27,477 nt of DNA from DASSFZ01 sp036514635 (GCA_036514635.1 DATBWU010000049.1:1-27477); one strand, 5' to 3'. Positions 20,440 to 27,477 are shown, counted from the stretch's first letter. Notes: a model not told the origin generated them from the letters alone. Numbers and translations: made by a program.

Positions 20440-20667
20440 CTTTGCGATTCCGTTACGAGTCGTCAGCGAAGTGGCAGCGCAGCAGACAAAGTCGGCGTGC
20501 AGTCGGGCGACATCCTCACGGCGATCGGCAATGACGTGATCAGCGCCGATCTGCCCTACCTCAACGCGCTCATGCGACACGCCGTGAATGAGACGACAAC
20601 GCTGACCGTTTGGCGCGAGGGCCAGACACTGACATTGGGGGTGACGTTGCAGGCATTGCCGCATTAG
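20440..20667 (+). pseudogene. Relic of an HtrA/DegP-type PDZ domain
   Basis: In frame from about 20476 the sequence reads SAADKVGVQSGDILTAIGND, then VISADLPYLNALMRHAVNETT, then LTVWREGQTLTLGVTLQALPH and TAG at 20665-20667. This is the C-terminal part of a PDZ domain as found in HtrA/DegP-type serine proteases. There is no protease domain, no carboxylate-loop segment and no start codon; an in-frame stop lies at 20407. Just upstream, GTTACGAGTCGTCAG looks like a frameshifted continuation of the domain. It is most likely a decayed protease gene. Confidence 0.8.
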
Positions 20668-20727
20668 CGGGACACCAGCGGACATCAACCCGTCCGCATT
20701 CCTCTGCTTTCTCTCCTCAAGAGGCCA

Positions 20728-20813
20728 TCTGAAAACCTCAAAATACGGTGCTCTGTCCACCGCGTCCTCGCGGTGGACGCCCGCGAGACGCGGGCTTCGA
20801 GCAACTTTTCAGA
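20728..20813. repeat. Double-hairpin GC repeat, copy 2, inside an inverted repeat
   Basis: CCACCGCG and CGCGGTGG form a hairpin at 20757-20776. GCCCGCG and CGCGGGC form a second at 20779-20795, with loop AGA. The tail is TTCGAGCAACTT. The inverted repeat TCTGAAAA (20728-20735) and TTTTCAGA (20806-20813) encloses both. It matches copy 1 at 267-320 in order and tail. The rest of 20668-20924 shows no gene. Confidence 0.75.
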
Positions 20814-20924
20814 CAGGCTCTCAGTGCGGACGGATGTAAGGGGCGCAACAGATGCGATCGATGTTTCGCACCTGCCGCGCCCCTGAACTTTAGAAAACCG
20901 GCTTTACCCAAAGGATTCAGCTCG

Positions 20925-21058
20925 GGTAGTGGTAAAGAAGTAAGTGATAGCGGGTTTCACCGCCGAGAGCGCAGAGCGCGCCGAGCCGGATTTCGAGGAA
21001 AATCTCTGCGTTCTCTGCGTACTCTGCGGTGAACATCACTTACCAGGTAACCACTACC
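20925..21058. repeat. Nested palindromic element with CGCAGAG core, copy 7
   Basis: GGTAGTGGT (20925-20933) is inverted at ACCACTACC (21050-21058). Further in, TAAGTGAT (20941-20948) faces ATCACTTA (about 21035-21042), then TTCACCGCCGAG faces CTCTGCGGTGAA, then CGCAGAG-type words pair. The whole forms a long imperfect hairpin. The TAG stop of the minus-strand GT39 gene (21054-21056) lies in its right end. Confidence 0.85.
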
Positions 21059-22619
21059 TCAGCTCGTAGCGGAGGGCGGTCACGCGCATGAAGTCGGCGC
21101 GATCGGTGACGCGGCCATAACGGTTCAGCCACTCTTCCAGAAGATAGCGGTTGTCCCACATTTCGACTTCGGTCGCCACGAACCACACCGCGCGCTGGCC
21201 TGACAGCAGGCCCGCAATCTCCACGTCGAACGAAGTGGCATCGCGGTCGGGCCAGTTTGTGTAAGGGCCTTCAATGACCTGGAACGGCGGCTCGAAGTAG
21301 TAATCGAACGTGTACTGCCCGTATGGAATCTGGAACAAGATCGCCTCGCCCTGGTAGCGCTCCTGCACGTAGCGCGCCGCCGAGCGAAAGTCGGCCTTGA
21401 AAGGCGTGATCGCCTGCGCATAGTCGCCGATCACCATCACGACGCTGACGGCGACCCAAGCCACGCCTCCGGCGATTCGATTCCAGCGCCACATCTGCAC
21501 GAGGCCCAGCGTGGCAAGCAGGTACACCGCCGGCCCGATCCAGATGAGATAGCGATCGGTGAAGATGGGCCGGTTGAGTGAAATGAGCGCAACCACCGCG
21601 ATCGGCAGGATGGCCCACGCCGCCAGCCCGATGCGCGGCGCGCGATCGGTCGCATCCTTCCACATGAACACGCCGAGCAGCGCCAGCAGGCTGAGCAGCC
21701 AGGTCCCCCAGTTGGCCGGGCTAAGCTCCGGGCGAAATGCGTCGGGATTCCACTGGATGCCGATCGTGCCGAGGGAGAAATCGAACGGCAGCACGCCGTT
21801 AGTGAAGCCGCTCAAGAGGACGCGGATCATATCGTCGAAGCGAAAGAAGGCGAACCCCTGGCTGCCGGGTGTGAAGGCCAGATCGACCTGCCACTTCAGC
21901 AGTGGCGCGTAAGGCAGCGTCAATGCGGCCAGCGCGATCAACCCGCCGATCGGGTGGCGCCTGGCCTGCGGCCACCACAGTCCGAACAACACCACTTCGA
22001 CGCCGATCAACAGCGCAGCCAGGATGTGACTATACATCGCCAATGTCGTCGCACCGATGACCAGCGCCCACCACGGCCACGCCCGCCGGCCATCCGGCGC
22101 ATCGATCGCCCGGCGCAGCCCGTAGACCGCCGCCAATGCCAGCGCCGCGATTTCCGTGTACATCTTCGCCTCTTGTGAATACCACACGAAATAAGGCGAA
22201 AGAGCCGCCAGCCAGGCCGCGAGCAGCCCGGCGCGCGAGGCATCGCCGAGGTGGGTCGCGCGCTTGAACAGCCGCTTCATCAGAAGGTAGATCAGCGCAA
22301 GCGCGAGGATACCGAAGAAGGTAGAAGGGAATCGTAAGGCGAAGGCGGTGCTGCCCGCGAGGGTCGTCCACTGTTGGAGCGCGATGAAGTAGAGCGGGCC
22401 GTTGAAGCCGCCCTGCGTCAACGCTCCGGCGAGCTGCTGCAGATCGCCGCCGGCGAGCACGGCCCCCATGCGCGTGTTGGGCGGGCCGAAACCGGCGGCA
22501 TCGGTCTCGTCGCGCCACAGGCTTTGAAAGTCGATCGAGCCGAGCCGGATGGCGAAGGCGAGCAGGATCAGTACGAGCAGCCATGCCGATGCGGGCACGC
22601 GGCGGAGTCTATCGATCAT
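21054..22619 (-). CDS. GT39/ArnT-type membrane glycosyltransferase
   Basis: A 521-residue polytopic membrane protein of about 10 to 12 spans with the GT-C fold of the PMT/ArnT/DUF2029 type. These enzymes use a polyprenyl-phosphate sugar as donor at the outer face. The first outer loop has the acidic motif LWRDETDA (Asp-Glu pair in the catalytic position). The second has SPYFVWYSQEAKMYTEI, a signature of this family. The C-terminal soluble part is AARYVQERYQGEAILFQIPY and LLEEWLNRYGRVTD. The start (ATG at 22619) overlaps the end of the upstream Pro-rich gene by 11 bp, so the two are co-translated. Acceptor is unknown; lipid, glycoprotein and surface polymer are all possible. Confidence 0.88.
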   Translation of the reverse strand: MIDRLRRVPASAWLLVLILLAFAIRLGSIDFQSLWRDETDAAGFGPPNTRMGAVLAGGDLQQLAGALTQGGFNGPLYFIALQQWTTLAGSTAFALRFPSTFFGILALALIYLLMKRLFKRATHLGDASRAGLLAAWLAALSPYFVWYSQEAKMYTEIAALALAAVYGLRRAIDAPDGRRAWPWWALVIGATTLAMYSHILAALLIGVEVVLFGLWWPQARRHPIGGLIALAALTLPYAPLLKWQVDLAFTPGSQGFAFFRFDDMIRVLLSGFTNGVLPFDFSLGTIGIQWNPDAFRPELSPANWGTWLLSLLALLGVFMWKDATDRAPRIGLAAWAILPIAVVALISLNRPIFTDRYLIWIGPAVYLLATLGLVQMWRWNRIAGGVAWVAVSVVMVIGDYAQAITPFKADFRSAARYVQERYQGEAILFQIPYGQYTFDYYFEPPFQVIEGPYTNWPDRDATSFDVEIAGLLSGQRAVWFVATEVEMWDNRYLLEEWLNRYGRVTDRADFMRVTALRYELR

Positions 22620-22875
22620 GGGGTCTGGCGCGTTGCGCGATGAAGATGATCGCGCCGCCCAGGATCAACCCGGCGGCGATCCAGATGATTGGCGAGATGG
22701 GTGACGAGGGTGCAGCGGGGCCGGGAGTTCCGATCGGGGCCGGCGGCGCGATCGGGCTGCTGGGCGCGGCTGGCGGCGTGTCGATCGGCGACTGCAACGA
22801 AAATACCGTCACCGGCTGCGCCAATTGCGTCATGGCGATCAGAGCGAGGAATGCGAGAATGGTAATATGCTTCAT
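22609..22875 (-). CDS. Small secreted Pro-rich protein with C-terminal membrane anchor
   Basis: An 88-residue protein with a signal peptide-like start (MKHITILAFLALIAMTQLA), a Pro/Ser/Ala-rich middle (residues about 30-62, with APSSPIAPPAPIGTPG) and a membrane span at about 64-80 followed by a basic end (QRARPHDR). It is not recognised as a known family. It overlaps the GT39 gene by 11 bp, has a strong promoter, and is the first gene of the pair. Ser/Thr/Pro-rich stretches can be sugar acceptors, so it could be a substrate or partner of the GT39 enzyme; that is inference from context. Confidence 0.65.
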   Translation of the reverse strand: MKHITILAFLALIAMTQLAQPVTVFSLQSPIDTPPAAPSSPIAPPAPIGTPGPAAPSSPISPIIWIAAGLILGGAIIFIAQRARPHDR

Positions 22876-22883
22876 GAGGTGCG

Positions 22884-22912
22884 ATTATAGCGAACCATTT
22901 GGGCTTTGACAA
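22884..22912 (-). promoter_or_regulatory. Sigma70-type promoter for the Pro-rich/GT39 pair
   Basis: TTGTCA (22907-22912) and TATAAT (22884-22889) on the minus strand are exactly 17 bp apart, with 5 of 6 and 6 of 6 matches. The leader is very short (start near 22877, ATG at 22875), so this mRNA may be leaderless or nearly so. Its -35 box overlaps that of the divergent promoter. Confidence 0.75.
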
Positions 22913-22934
22913 TCGTCCCGGATCGTGCTACAAA
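22906..22934 (+). promoter_or_regulatory. Sigma70-type promoter for the penicillin acylase gene
   Basis: TTGACA (22906-22911) and TACAAA (22929-22934) are 17 bp apart, with 6 of 6 and 4 of 6 matches. The leader is about 36 nt and holds GGAGG (22968-22972), 4 bp before the ATG at 22977. Confidence 0.65.
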
Positions 22935-22976
22935 CGGGTTACTCCCCAATCTATATCACCGCAGCCCGGAGGCATC

Positions 22977-25517
22977 ATGCGTATTCTTCGCCGCATCGTA
23001 TTGGTTGTCCTGGTGCTGGTCATAGTCCTCGGTGCAATTGGCGTCGGGGGCTTTTTGTACCTGACCCGCCGACCGTTCCCGCAGGCCGATGGCACACTGC
23101 GCCTGGCAGGTCTGACCGCGCCGGTGACGATCATTCGCGACAAATTCGGCATCCCACATACCTACGCGAGCAACGTTCACGATCTGTTCTTCGCGCAAGG
23201 CTACGTCCACGCTCAAGACCGGTTGTGGGAGATGGAAGCCAGCCGCATGGGCATCTCGGGCCGCACCTCTGAGCTTAGCCTGTCGACCAAGACCATCGAG
23301 CAAGACAAGTTCGTGCGGACGCTCGGTTGGCGGCGCGCGGCGCGGGCAGACTACAATGCGCTCAGCGGCGAGGGCAAAGCCATCCTTCAGGCTTACGCCG
23401 ACGGCGTGAATGCGTTTATCACGACCCACCAGGACAGCCTGCCGATCGAGTTTCTGATCGTCGGGCTGTTCGGCAGCAAGGGGCCTGGCTACAAGCCCGA
23501 AGCGTGGACGCCGATCGACACGCTACAGTTCGCCAAGGTGATGGCCTGGCGATTAAGTGGAAACTGGGAGCAAGAGTTGTTTCGCACGCGACTGCTGGCG
23601 GGGTTTTCACAGCAAGGCGTACAAGCGATCGCCGATCTGCAACCCTCGTACGATTACCAGAATCGCCCGATCATCGTGCCGGGGGATGTGGCGTGGGAGC
23701 GAGTGCCCGCCGGTCTCGCCGCGTTGCAACGGCTCGACGCGCTGTCCGGCCCGCGCGGGCGTGGAATCGGCTCGAACAACTGGGTGGTGGCGGGCAGCCG
23801 CACGACGACCGGCCTGCCGCTGCTGGCGAACGATCCGCACCTCGGCTTCCAGATGCCGTCGATCTGGTATTTCAATAGTCTTCACTGCGATCCGGTCGGG
23901 CCGGATTGTCCCTACGACGTGATCGGCGCGTCGTTCCCCGGCGTGCCCGGCATCATCATCGGCCACAATGCACGCATCGCGTGGGGCGTGACCAATGTCG
24001 GGCCAGACGTGCAAGACCTGTTCCTCGAAAAGGTCACCGGCAGCCAGTACGAGTTTCAGGGCCGGCAGATCGATCTGACCTTTGTGCCGGAGACGATGAC
24101 GATTAAGGGGAAACTACCAGAGGACTACAAGCCTTCGCCGAATGAGATCTCCTCTTACGACGCGGCGACGAACACGACGACGATCACGCTGAGCGTGCGC
24201 TATACCCGGCACGGCCCGCTGATCAGCGATGTATCGGAAGACTTTAGCGAGTTGGACTACCCGGTGGCGTTTGCCTGGACGGCGATCAACGCGCCGGAGA
24301 AAGTGTCCGATTCATTTCTGAGCCTTAATCGGGCGCAGAACTGGGACGAGTTCCGCGAGGCGCTGCGCATGTTCGGCACGCCGAGCCAGAACTTCGTGTA
24401 CGCCGACATGGACGGCAACATTGGTTATCAGATGCCGGGTCGCATCCCGATCCGCGCGAAAGGCGACGGACAATTGCCCGTGCCCGGTTGGACAGGCGAG
24501 TACGAGTGGACGGGCTACATCCCCTTCGATGAATTGCCCTCGGTGCTCAATCCCCCACAAGGCTACATCGTCACGGCCAACAATGCCGTGGTCGGCCCGG
24601 ATTACCCCTATTTCCTGTCGCTGGAGTGGGATCGCGGCTACCGTGCCCGGCGCATCGTCGATTTGATCGAGTCTAAGGACACGCTCAGCCCCGACGACAT
24701 GTCGGCGATCCAGAGCGACGACCTGAACCTCTCCGCGCAGGAGATCGTCCCTTATCTGAGCGCTCTCAGCGTGGAAGGCGACGCGCAAAAGGTGTTGGAC
24801 GCGATCCGCCAGTGGGATTTTCACGAACATGCCGATCGCGCTGGCGCGGCCGCCTATCAAGTCTTCTGGCTGTATCTGCTGCGCGATACATTTGACGACG
24901 ACCTCGGCGAGCTGGCCGCCGACTACGTGAACGGCGACGACCTGAACCGGCAGGCGATGGCGCTGTTGCTGGCACAACCCGATTCAAAGTGGTGGGATGA
25001 TGCACAGACGACAGATCGGGTCGAGACACGCGACGACATTCTAAAGAAGTCGTTGGCCGATGCGGCCCGGGCGTTGACGGCGGAATTCGGCGGCGACCCC
25101 AGCCAATGGACGTGGGGCAGGCTGCACACAGTCACGTTCAAGAGCCAGGCGCTGGGCGATAGTCCCGTGTCGTCCATTTTCAATCGGGGGCCGTTCGCGG
25201 TCAGTGGCAACACTGCGCTCGTCAACAACACGGGCGGCAGTTTCGATGTGGCGTATCCGAAGAAGCCGGGTGATCCCGCGCCCCGGCTGGCCGACATCCT
25301 GCGCGAGCAGTATGGCCCGTCGCTGCGGATCATCAACGACCTGAGCGACTGGAATGCATCGCGTTACATCCACACTACCGGCCAGAGTGGGCTGCCCTAT
25401 CATCCTCACTATGAGGACATGATCCAGCCGTGGTTGAAGATTGAGTACGCCCCGATGTGGTGGGAGCGCGCGGACCTCGAAAAGAACGCGGAAGGGACGC
25501 TAAGCCTGACGCCGTAG
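22977..25517 (+). CDS. Penicillin acylase family N-terminal-nucleophile hydrolase (S45)
   Basis: An 846-residue member of the penicillin acylase family, which cleaves amide bonds such as those of acyl-homoserine lactones, beta-lactams or aculeacin-like lipopeptides. A membrane anchor or signal is at residues about 9-24 (LVVLVLVIVLGAIGVGGF). The alpha-subunit part has GIPHTYASNVHDLFFAQGYV and HAQDRLWEMEASR. Autocleavage to expose the nucleophile Ser266 is expected at GIGSNNWVVAGSRT. The beta subunit includes LANDPHLGFQMPSIWY and the C-terminal HPHYEDMIQPW segment. Length fits the family. The start is fixed by GGAGG. It stands alone between a divergent promoter and an intrinsic terminator. The substrate cannot be read from sequence; quorum quenching is possible but not shown. 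Confidence 0.92.
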   Translation: MRILRRIVLVVLVLVIVLGAIGVGGFLYLTRRPFPQADGTLRLAGLTAPVTIIRDKFGIPHTYASNVHDLFFAQGYVHAQDRLWEMEASRMGISGRTSELSLSTKTIEQDKFVRTLGWRRAARADYNALSGEGKAILQAYADGVNAFITTHQDSLPIEFLIVGLFGSKGPGYKPEAWTPIDTLQFAKVMAWRLSGNWEQELFRTRLLAGFSQQGVQAIADLQPSYDYQNRPIIVPGDVAWERVPAGLAALQRLDALSGPRGRGIGSNNWVVAGSRTTTGLPLLANDPHLGFQMPSIWYFNSLHCDPVGPDCPYDVIGASFPGVPGIIIGHNARIAWGVTNVGPDVQDLFLEKVTGSQYEFQGRQIDLTFVPETMTIKGKLPEDYKPSPNEISSYDAATNTTTITLSVRYTRHGPLISDVSEDFSELDYPVAFAWTAINAPEKVSDSFLSLNRAQNWDEFREALRMFGTPSQNFVYADMDGNIGYQMPGRIPIRAKGDGQLPVPGWTGEYEWTGYIPFDELPSVLNPPQGYIVTANNAVVGPDYPYFLSLEWDRGYRARRIVDLIESKDTLSPDDMSAIQSDDLNLSAQEIVPYLSALSVEGDAQKVLDAIRQWDFHEHADRAGAAAYQVFWLYLLRDTFDDDLGELAADYVNGDDLNRQAMALLLAQPDSKWWDDAQTTDRVETRDDILKKSLADAARALTAEFGGDPSQWTWGRLHTVTFKSQALGDSPVSSIFNRGPFAVSGNTALVNNTGGSFDVAYPKKPGDPAPRLADILREQYGPSLRIINDLSDWNASRYIHTTGQSGLPYHPHYEDMIQPWLKIEYAPMWWERADLEKNAEGTLSLTP

Positions 25518-25536
25518 GGCCGGGCGGATCCGTTCG

Positions 25537-25567
25537 ACGTGCGGTGAGGATGCGCCGCACGTTTTTG
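25537..25567 (+). terminator. Intrinsic terminator of the penicillin acylase gene
   Basis: ACGTGCGG (25537-25544) pairs with CCGCACGT (25555-25562); two more pairs, including a G-T wobble, bring the loop to AGGATG. TTTTT follows directly (25562-25566). It lies 20 bp after the stop codon. Confidence 0.85.
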
Positions 25568-25576
25568 TTGTGGCGC

Positions 25577-25747
25577 GAGAGCATTCGGTAATTCGCAGGC
25601 AGCGCCCGGTGATGAATCACCGGGCTAAAAAGCGAAGCCTGCTGAAGCAGGCTGCTTGCCGCTTTAGCCGGATTTATCCGGCTTGTCTCGATTAGCCCGA
25701 CGATTCATCGTCGGGCGATAGGCGCGAGACAATTACCGAATGCTCTC
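25577..25747. repeat. 171-bp element: four hairpins inside a perfect 17-bp inverted repeat
   Basis: GAGAGCATTCGGTAATT (25577-25593) and its exact complement (25731-25747) enclose four hairpins in series: GCCCGGTGA-TGAA-TCACCGGGC (25603-25624), AGCCTGCT-GA-AGCAGGCT (25636-25653), AGCCGGAT-TT-ATCCGGCT (25666-25683) and GCCCGACGA-TTCA-TCGTCGGGC (25695-25716). It has no coding capacity. It resembles a non-autonomous mobile element or a composite REP-like structure. It lies after a terminator and before the cohesin gene promoter region. Confidence 0.85.
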
Positions 25748-25799
25748 TGGTAACTTAACTGTAACGGAACCGGCATGTCGTCCGTAAACAGCTTTGCCC

Positions 25800-25805
25800 T
25801 ATAAT
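25800..25805 (+). promoter_or_regulatory. Candidate -10 box for the cohesin-dockerin gene
   Basis: TATAAT matches the -10 consensus fully, but no good -35 element lies 16-19 bp upstream. The leader would be about 43 nt. An activator or another sigma factor could be needed. Confidence 0.35.
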
Positions 25806-25854
25806 TCTGCTGGAGACATCGGTATAAACTCAGTGTCTCATGCAGGAGGTTCTC

Positions 25855-26880
25855 ATGTCCAGGCACGTTCGTCTCATGTTCGTCGCCGGGTTGGCGGCCG
25901 CGCTGGCGCTCTCCGGCACCGTATCTGCGCAAAGCCCCAGCACCTACACCTCGATCGTGGTCACCGACATCACGTCCGGCGCGCCGGTCGTCGGCGGCAT
26001 TTTCACGACCCACGTGAATGTGTCGGTCAGCAACAACGGCAGCACCCCCGTTGCGGTGCAGGGTGTAGAGGCATATATCGGATTTGATCCAAATGTGGTA
26101 AATGTAGTAGACTTCGACAGTAATCCGGTCAATGGCGTGCAGGTCGAAGTTCGGACGGGATTCTTCACGACGATCCAGACCGGGATCAATCGGGTCGAGA
26201 CGCCGTGTCCCGCGCCCAGCGTCAAGCCGGCGTGCGTGCATTTCGCGGTCAGCCAGACGACCGGCGGCGTGACAAACGGATCGGGTCTGGTCGCCGTCAT
26301 CCGTTGGGTAGGCGTCGCGGCTGGATCGGCGGGTGTCAGCGTAGAAGTGCCGCCGACCGCCTTGTCCGATCCCAACGGCATGTCCGTGCTGATTAACAAT
26401 GCATCGGCTTCATCGATCACGGTCATGTCGCCCGGCGCGATCATGGGCGGCGTGACGCGCCAGGGACGCCCGGCAGGCGGGCACGCCGGCACGACGGTTA
26501 CGGCGATGTCCAGCGGCACGGGGGTGACCGGTGCAGCGACCACGCTCGGCGACGGCACGTTTGCCTCTCCGCTCGCCGTGCCGACGGGCGGCACCTACAC
26601 CGTCATCGCCTCGTATCCGGGCTATCTGTCGGCCCAGAAGTCGAACGTGTACGTGGTCGGCTCGACGGTCGACATCGGCGCGACGCAATTGCGCGGCGGC
26701 GATGTGAACAGCGATAACTGTATCAATATCTTCGACCTGGTGACCGTCGCGACGTGGTTCAGCCAGGCTTCGCCGCCAGCACCGGCGGTTGTGGACATCA
26801 ACGACGACGGCGTCATCAACATCTTCGACCTCACGATTACGGCGAGTAATTTCTCGCGCTGTGGGCCGACGACGTGGTGA
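25855..26880 (+). CDS. Secreted cohesin-fold protein with C-terminal dockerin
   Basis: A 341-residue exported protein. The signal peptide is residues 1-25 (LAAALALSGTVSAQ, cleaved after AQ or nearby). Residues about 33-190 have a cohesin-like beta-sandwich (VEAYIGFDPNVVNVVDFDS). About 196-278 is a carboxypeptidase-regulatory-like/CnaB-type domain (TTVTAMSSGTG to YPGYLSAQKSNVYV). Residues 283-334 form a complete type I dockerin, with two calcium loops D-x-N-x-D (GDVNSDNCINIFDLVTVATW and VDINDDGVINIFDLTITASN). The start at 25855 is set by AGGAGG 5 bp upstream, not the ATG at 25840. Another cohesin gene follows within 35 bp. Dockerins bind cohesins through calcium, so the pair may assemble outside the cell. 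Confidence 0.88.
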   Translation: MSRHVRLMFVAGLAAALALSGTVSAQSPSTYTSIVVTDITSGAPVVGGIFTTHVNVSVSNNGSTPVAVQGVEAYIGFDPNVVNVVDFDSNPVNGVQVEVRTGFFTTIQTGINRVETPCPAPSVKPACVHFAVSQTTGGVTNGSGLVAVIRWVGVAAGSAGVSVEVPPTALSDPNGMSVLINNASASSITVMSPGAIMGGVTRQGRPAGGHAGTTVTAMSSGTGVTGAATTLGDGTFASPLAVPTGGTYTVIASYPGYLSAQKSNVYVVGSTVDIGATQLRGGDVNSDNCINIFDLVTVATWFSQASPPAPAVVDINDDGVINIFDLTITASNFSRCGPTTW

Positions 26881-26915
26881 GCGTCCCGTCGAGCTTCAAA
26901 ATCGCGGAGGAGAAC

Positions 26916-27477
26916 ATGAGACAGAAGAACGTGTGGATTCGACTGGGCCTCAGTCTGTTGGTGTTGGCTACACTGCCGTTGGCGGGTTCGGTCTTCGCGC
27001 AGGGCGCAACGGTGGTGCGGATCGATCCGGCCACGACGACGCTCGCCGTCAATCAGATCGTCACGGTGTCGGTGAAGATCGATAACGTGACGAACCTGTT
27101 CGGCGCAGAAGTGCACCTGGCCTTCAATCCGAACGTTCTGGAAGTGATTGATGCCGATCAGGGTCAGGCCGGCGTCCAGATTTCGAACGGCGGCATGTTG
27201 CAACCCGATGCGGTCGGGCAGAACACGGCCGACAACACGCTGGGGACGATCGATTTCGGTATCGCGCAGATCAACCGCGCCGGGGTGAACGGCAGTGGCA
27301 CGCTGGCGATCATCAGCTTCAAGGGCAAGGCTCCCGGCACATCGCCGATCACCTTCCGTGGCATTCAGTCATCGCCTACGGGCGCGAACTTGTCGGACGT
27401 GAACGGCCAGTCGATCGCCAACACGACACAATCCGGCTCGGTGAACGTAGGCGGGGGCCCAACGCCGACGTTCACGC
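26916..27477 (+). CDS. Secreted cohesin-domain protein, N-terminal part (runs off the right edge)
   Basis: The frame is open for 187 codons to the window edge. It starts MRQKNVWIRLGLSLLVLATL, a signal peptide ending near SVFAQ. A cohesin domain follows: TVVRIDPATTTLAVNQIVTV, then FGAEVHLAFNPNVLEVIDAD, then GTLAIISFKGKAPGTSPITF and ends in a Gly/Pro/Thr linker. The pattern fits a type I/II cohesin. GGAGG at 26906-26910 is 5 bp before the ATG. It lies 35 bp after the cohesin-dockerin gene, so they are probably co-transcribed. What follows the linker is outside the window; the family often carries further cohesins, a membrane anchor or a dockerin. Confidence 0.88.
   Translation, partial: MRQKNVWIRLGLSLLVLATLPLAGSVFAQGATVVRIDPATTTLAVNQIVTVSVKIDNVTNLFGAEVHLAFNPNVLEVIDADQGQAGVQISNGGMLQPDAVGQNTADNTLGTIDFGIAQINRAGVNGSGTLAIISFKGKAPGTSPITFRGIQSSPTGANLSDVNGQSIANTTQSGSVNVGGGPTPTFT

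Noticed and set aside
20425..20760. 111-codon open frame on the minus strand
   Set aside because: It is opposite the PDZ relic, whose sense-strand translation matches a known domain; the antisense product has no recognisable feature.
25518..25854. tRNA or known riboswitch
   Set aside because: The four hairpins do not make a cloverleaf, and no TPsiC-like arm or CCA-end pattern is present. No riboswitch consensus that I know is visible; covariance-model searching would be the decisive test.
25705..26241. 178-codon open frame on the minus strand
   Set aside because: It overlaps part of the four-hairpin element and lies opposite the cohesin signal peptide and domain; no independent support.

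Overview
The window looks like a stretch of chromosome from an uncultured or thermotolerant member of the Chloroflexota (Anaerolineae-like). This rests on the roughly 60-65% GC of most genes, the mix of LuxR-Kelch, TPR/PD40, FHA and multi-domain glycosyltransferase genes, and the many palindromic and short-period tandem repeats at gene junctions. The assignment is inference; there is no rRNA or ribosomal protein gene to test it. No tRNA, rRNA, CRISPR array or intact insertion sequence was seen.

Layout, left to right. The left edge holds the first 62 codons of a DNA methyltransferase on the minus strand. A minus-strand operon follows (zinc-ribbon/TPR/PD40 membrane protein, GNAT acetyltransferase, membrane M28 peptidase). 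It is divergent from a TPR lipoprotein-like gene and a DarA-type cyclic-di-AMP receptor. Next come a BNR/sialidase-fold beta-propeller protein (minus) and, divergent from it, a one-component regulator with a LuxR helix-turn-helix, one membrane span and an outer Kelch propeller. A surface-polysaccharide pair follows (WecG/TagA transferase and a GT4 enzyme), then a six-span LiaF-like protein. The housekeeping cluster is prfA-prmC-tsaC/sua5, then an FHA protein, then GT4-yraN-miaA. On the plus strand lie a cyclic-nucleotide-binding protein, a DUF104-PIN toxin-antitoxin pair, cinA with a degenerate deamidase domain, and a relic of an HtrA PDZ domain. A GT39-type membrane glycosyltransferase with a small Pro-rich partner is divergent from a penicillin acylase-family hydrolase. 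The right edge has two secreted cohesin-fold proteins in tandem, the first ending in a complete type I dockerin.

The strongest unifying signal is not a gene. Almost every gene junction carries a repeat: (i) seven imperfect palindromes of the AACCGCGAAG / CGCAGAG / CACGGAG type; (ii) heptanucleotide tandem repeats at four junctions; (iii) C-rich/G-rich CCCTCTCCC hairpins at two; (iv) double GC hairpins at two; and (v) a 171-bp element with four hairpins inside a perfect 17-bp inverted repeat. In at least eight cases the repeat supplies a neighbouring stop codon, a C-terminal tail, a ribosome-binding region or (miaA) the N-terminus. Six or more good sigma70-type promoters with exactly 17-bp spacers can be placed between these elements.
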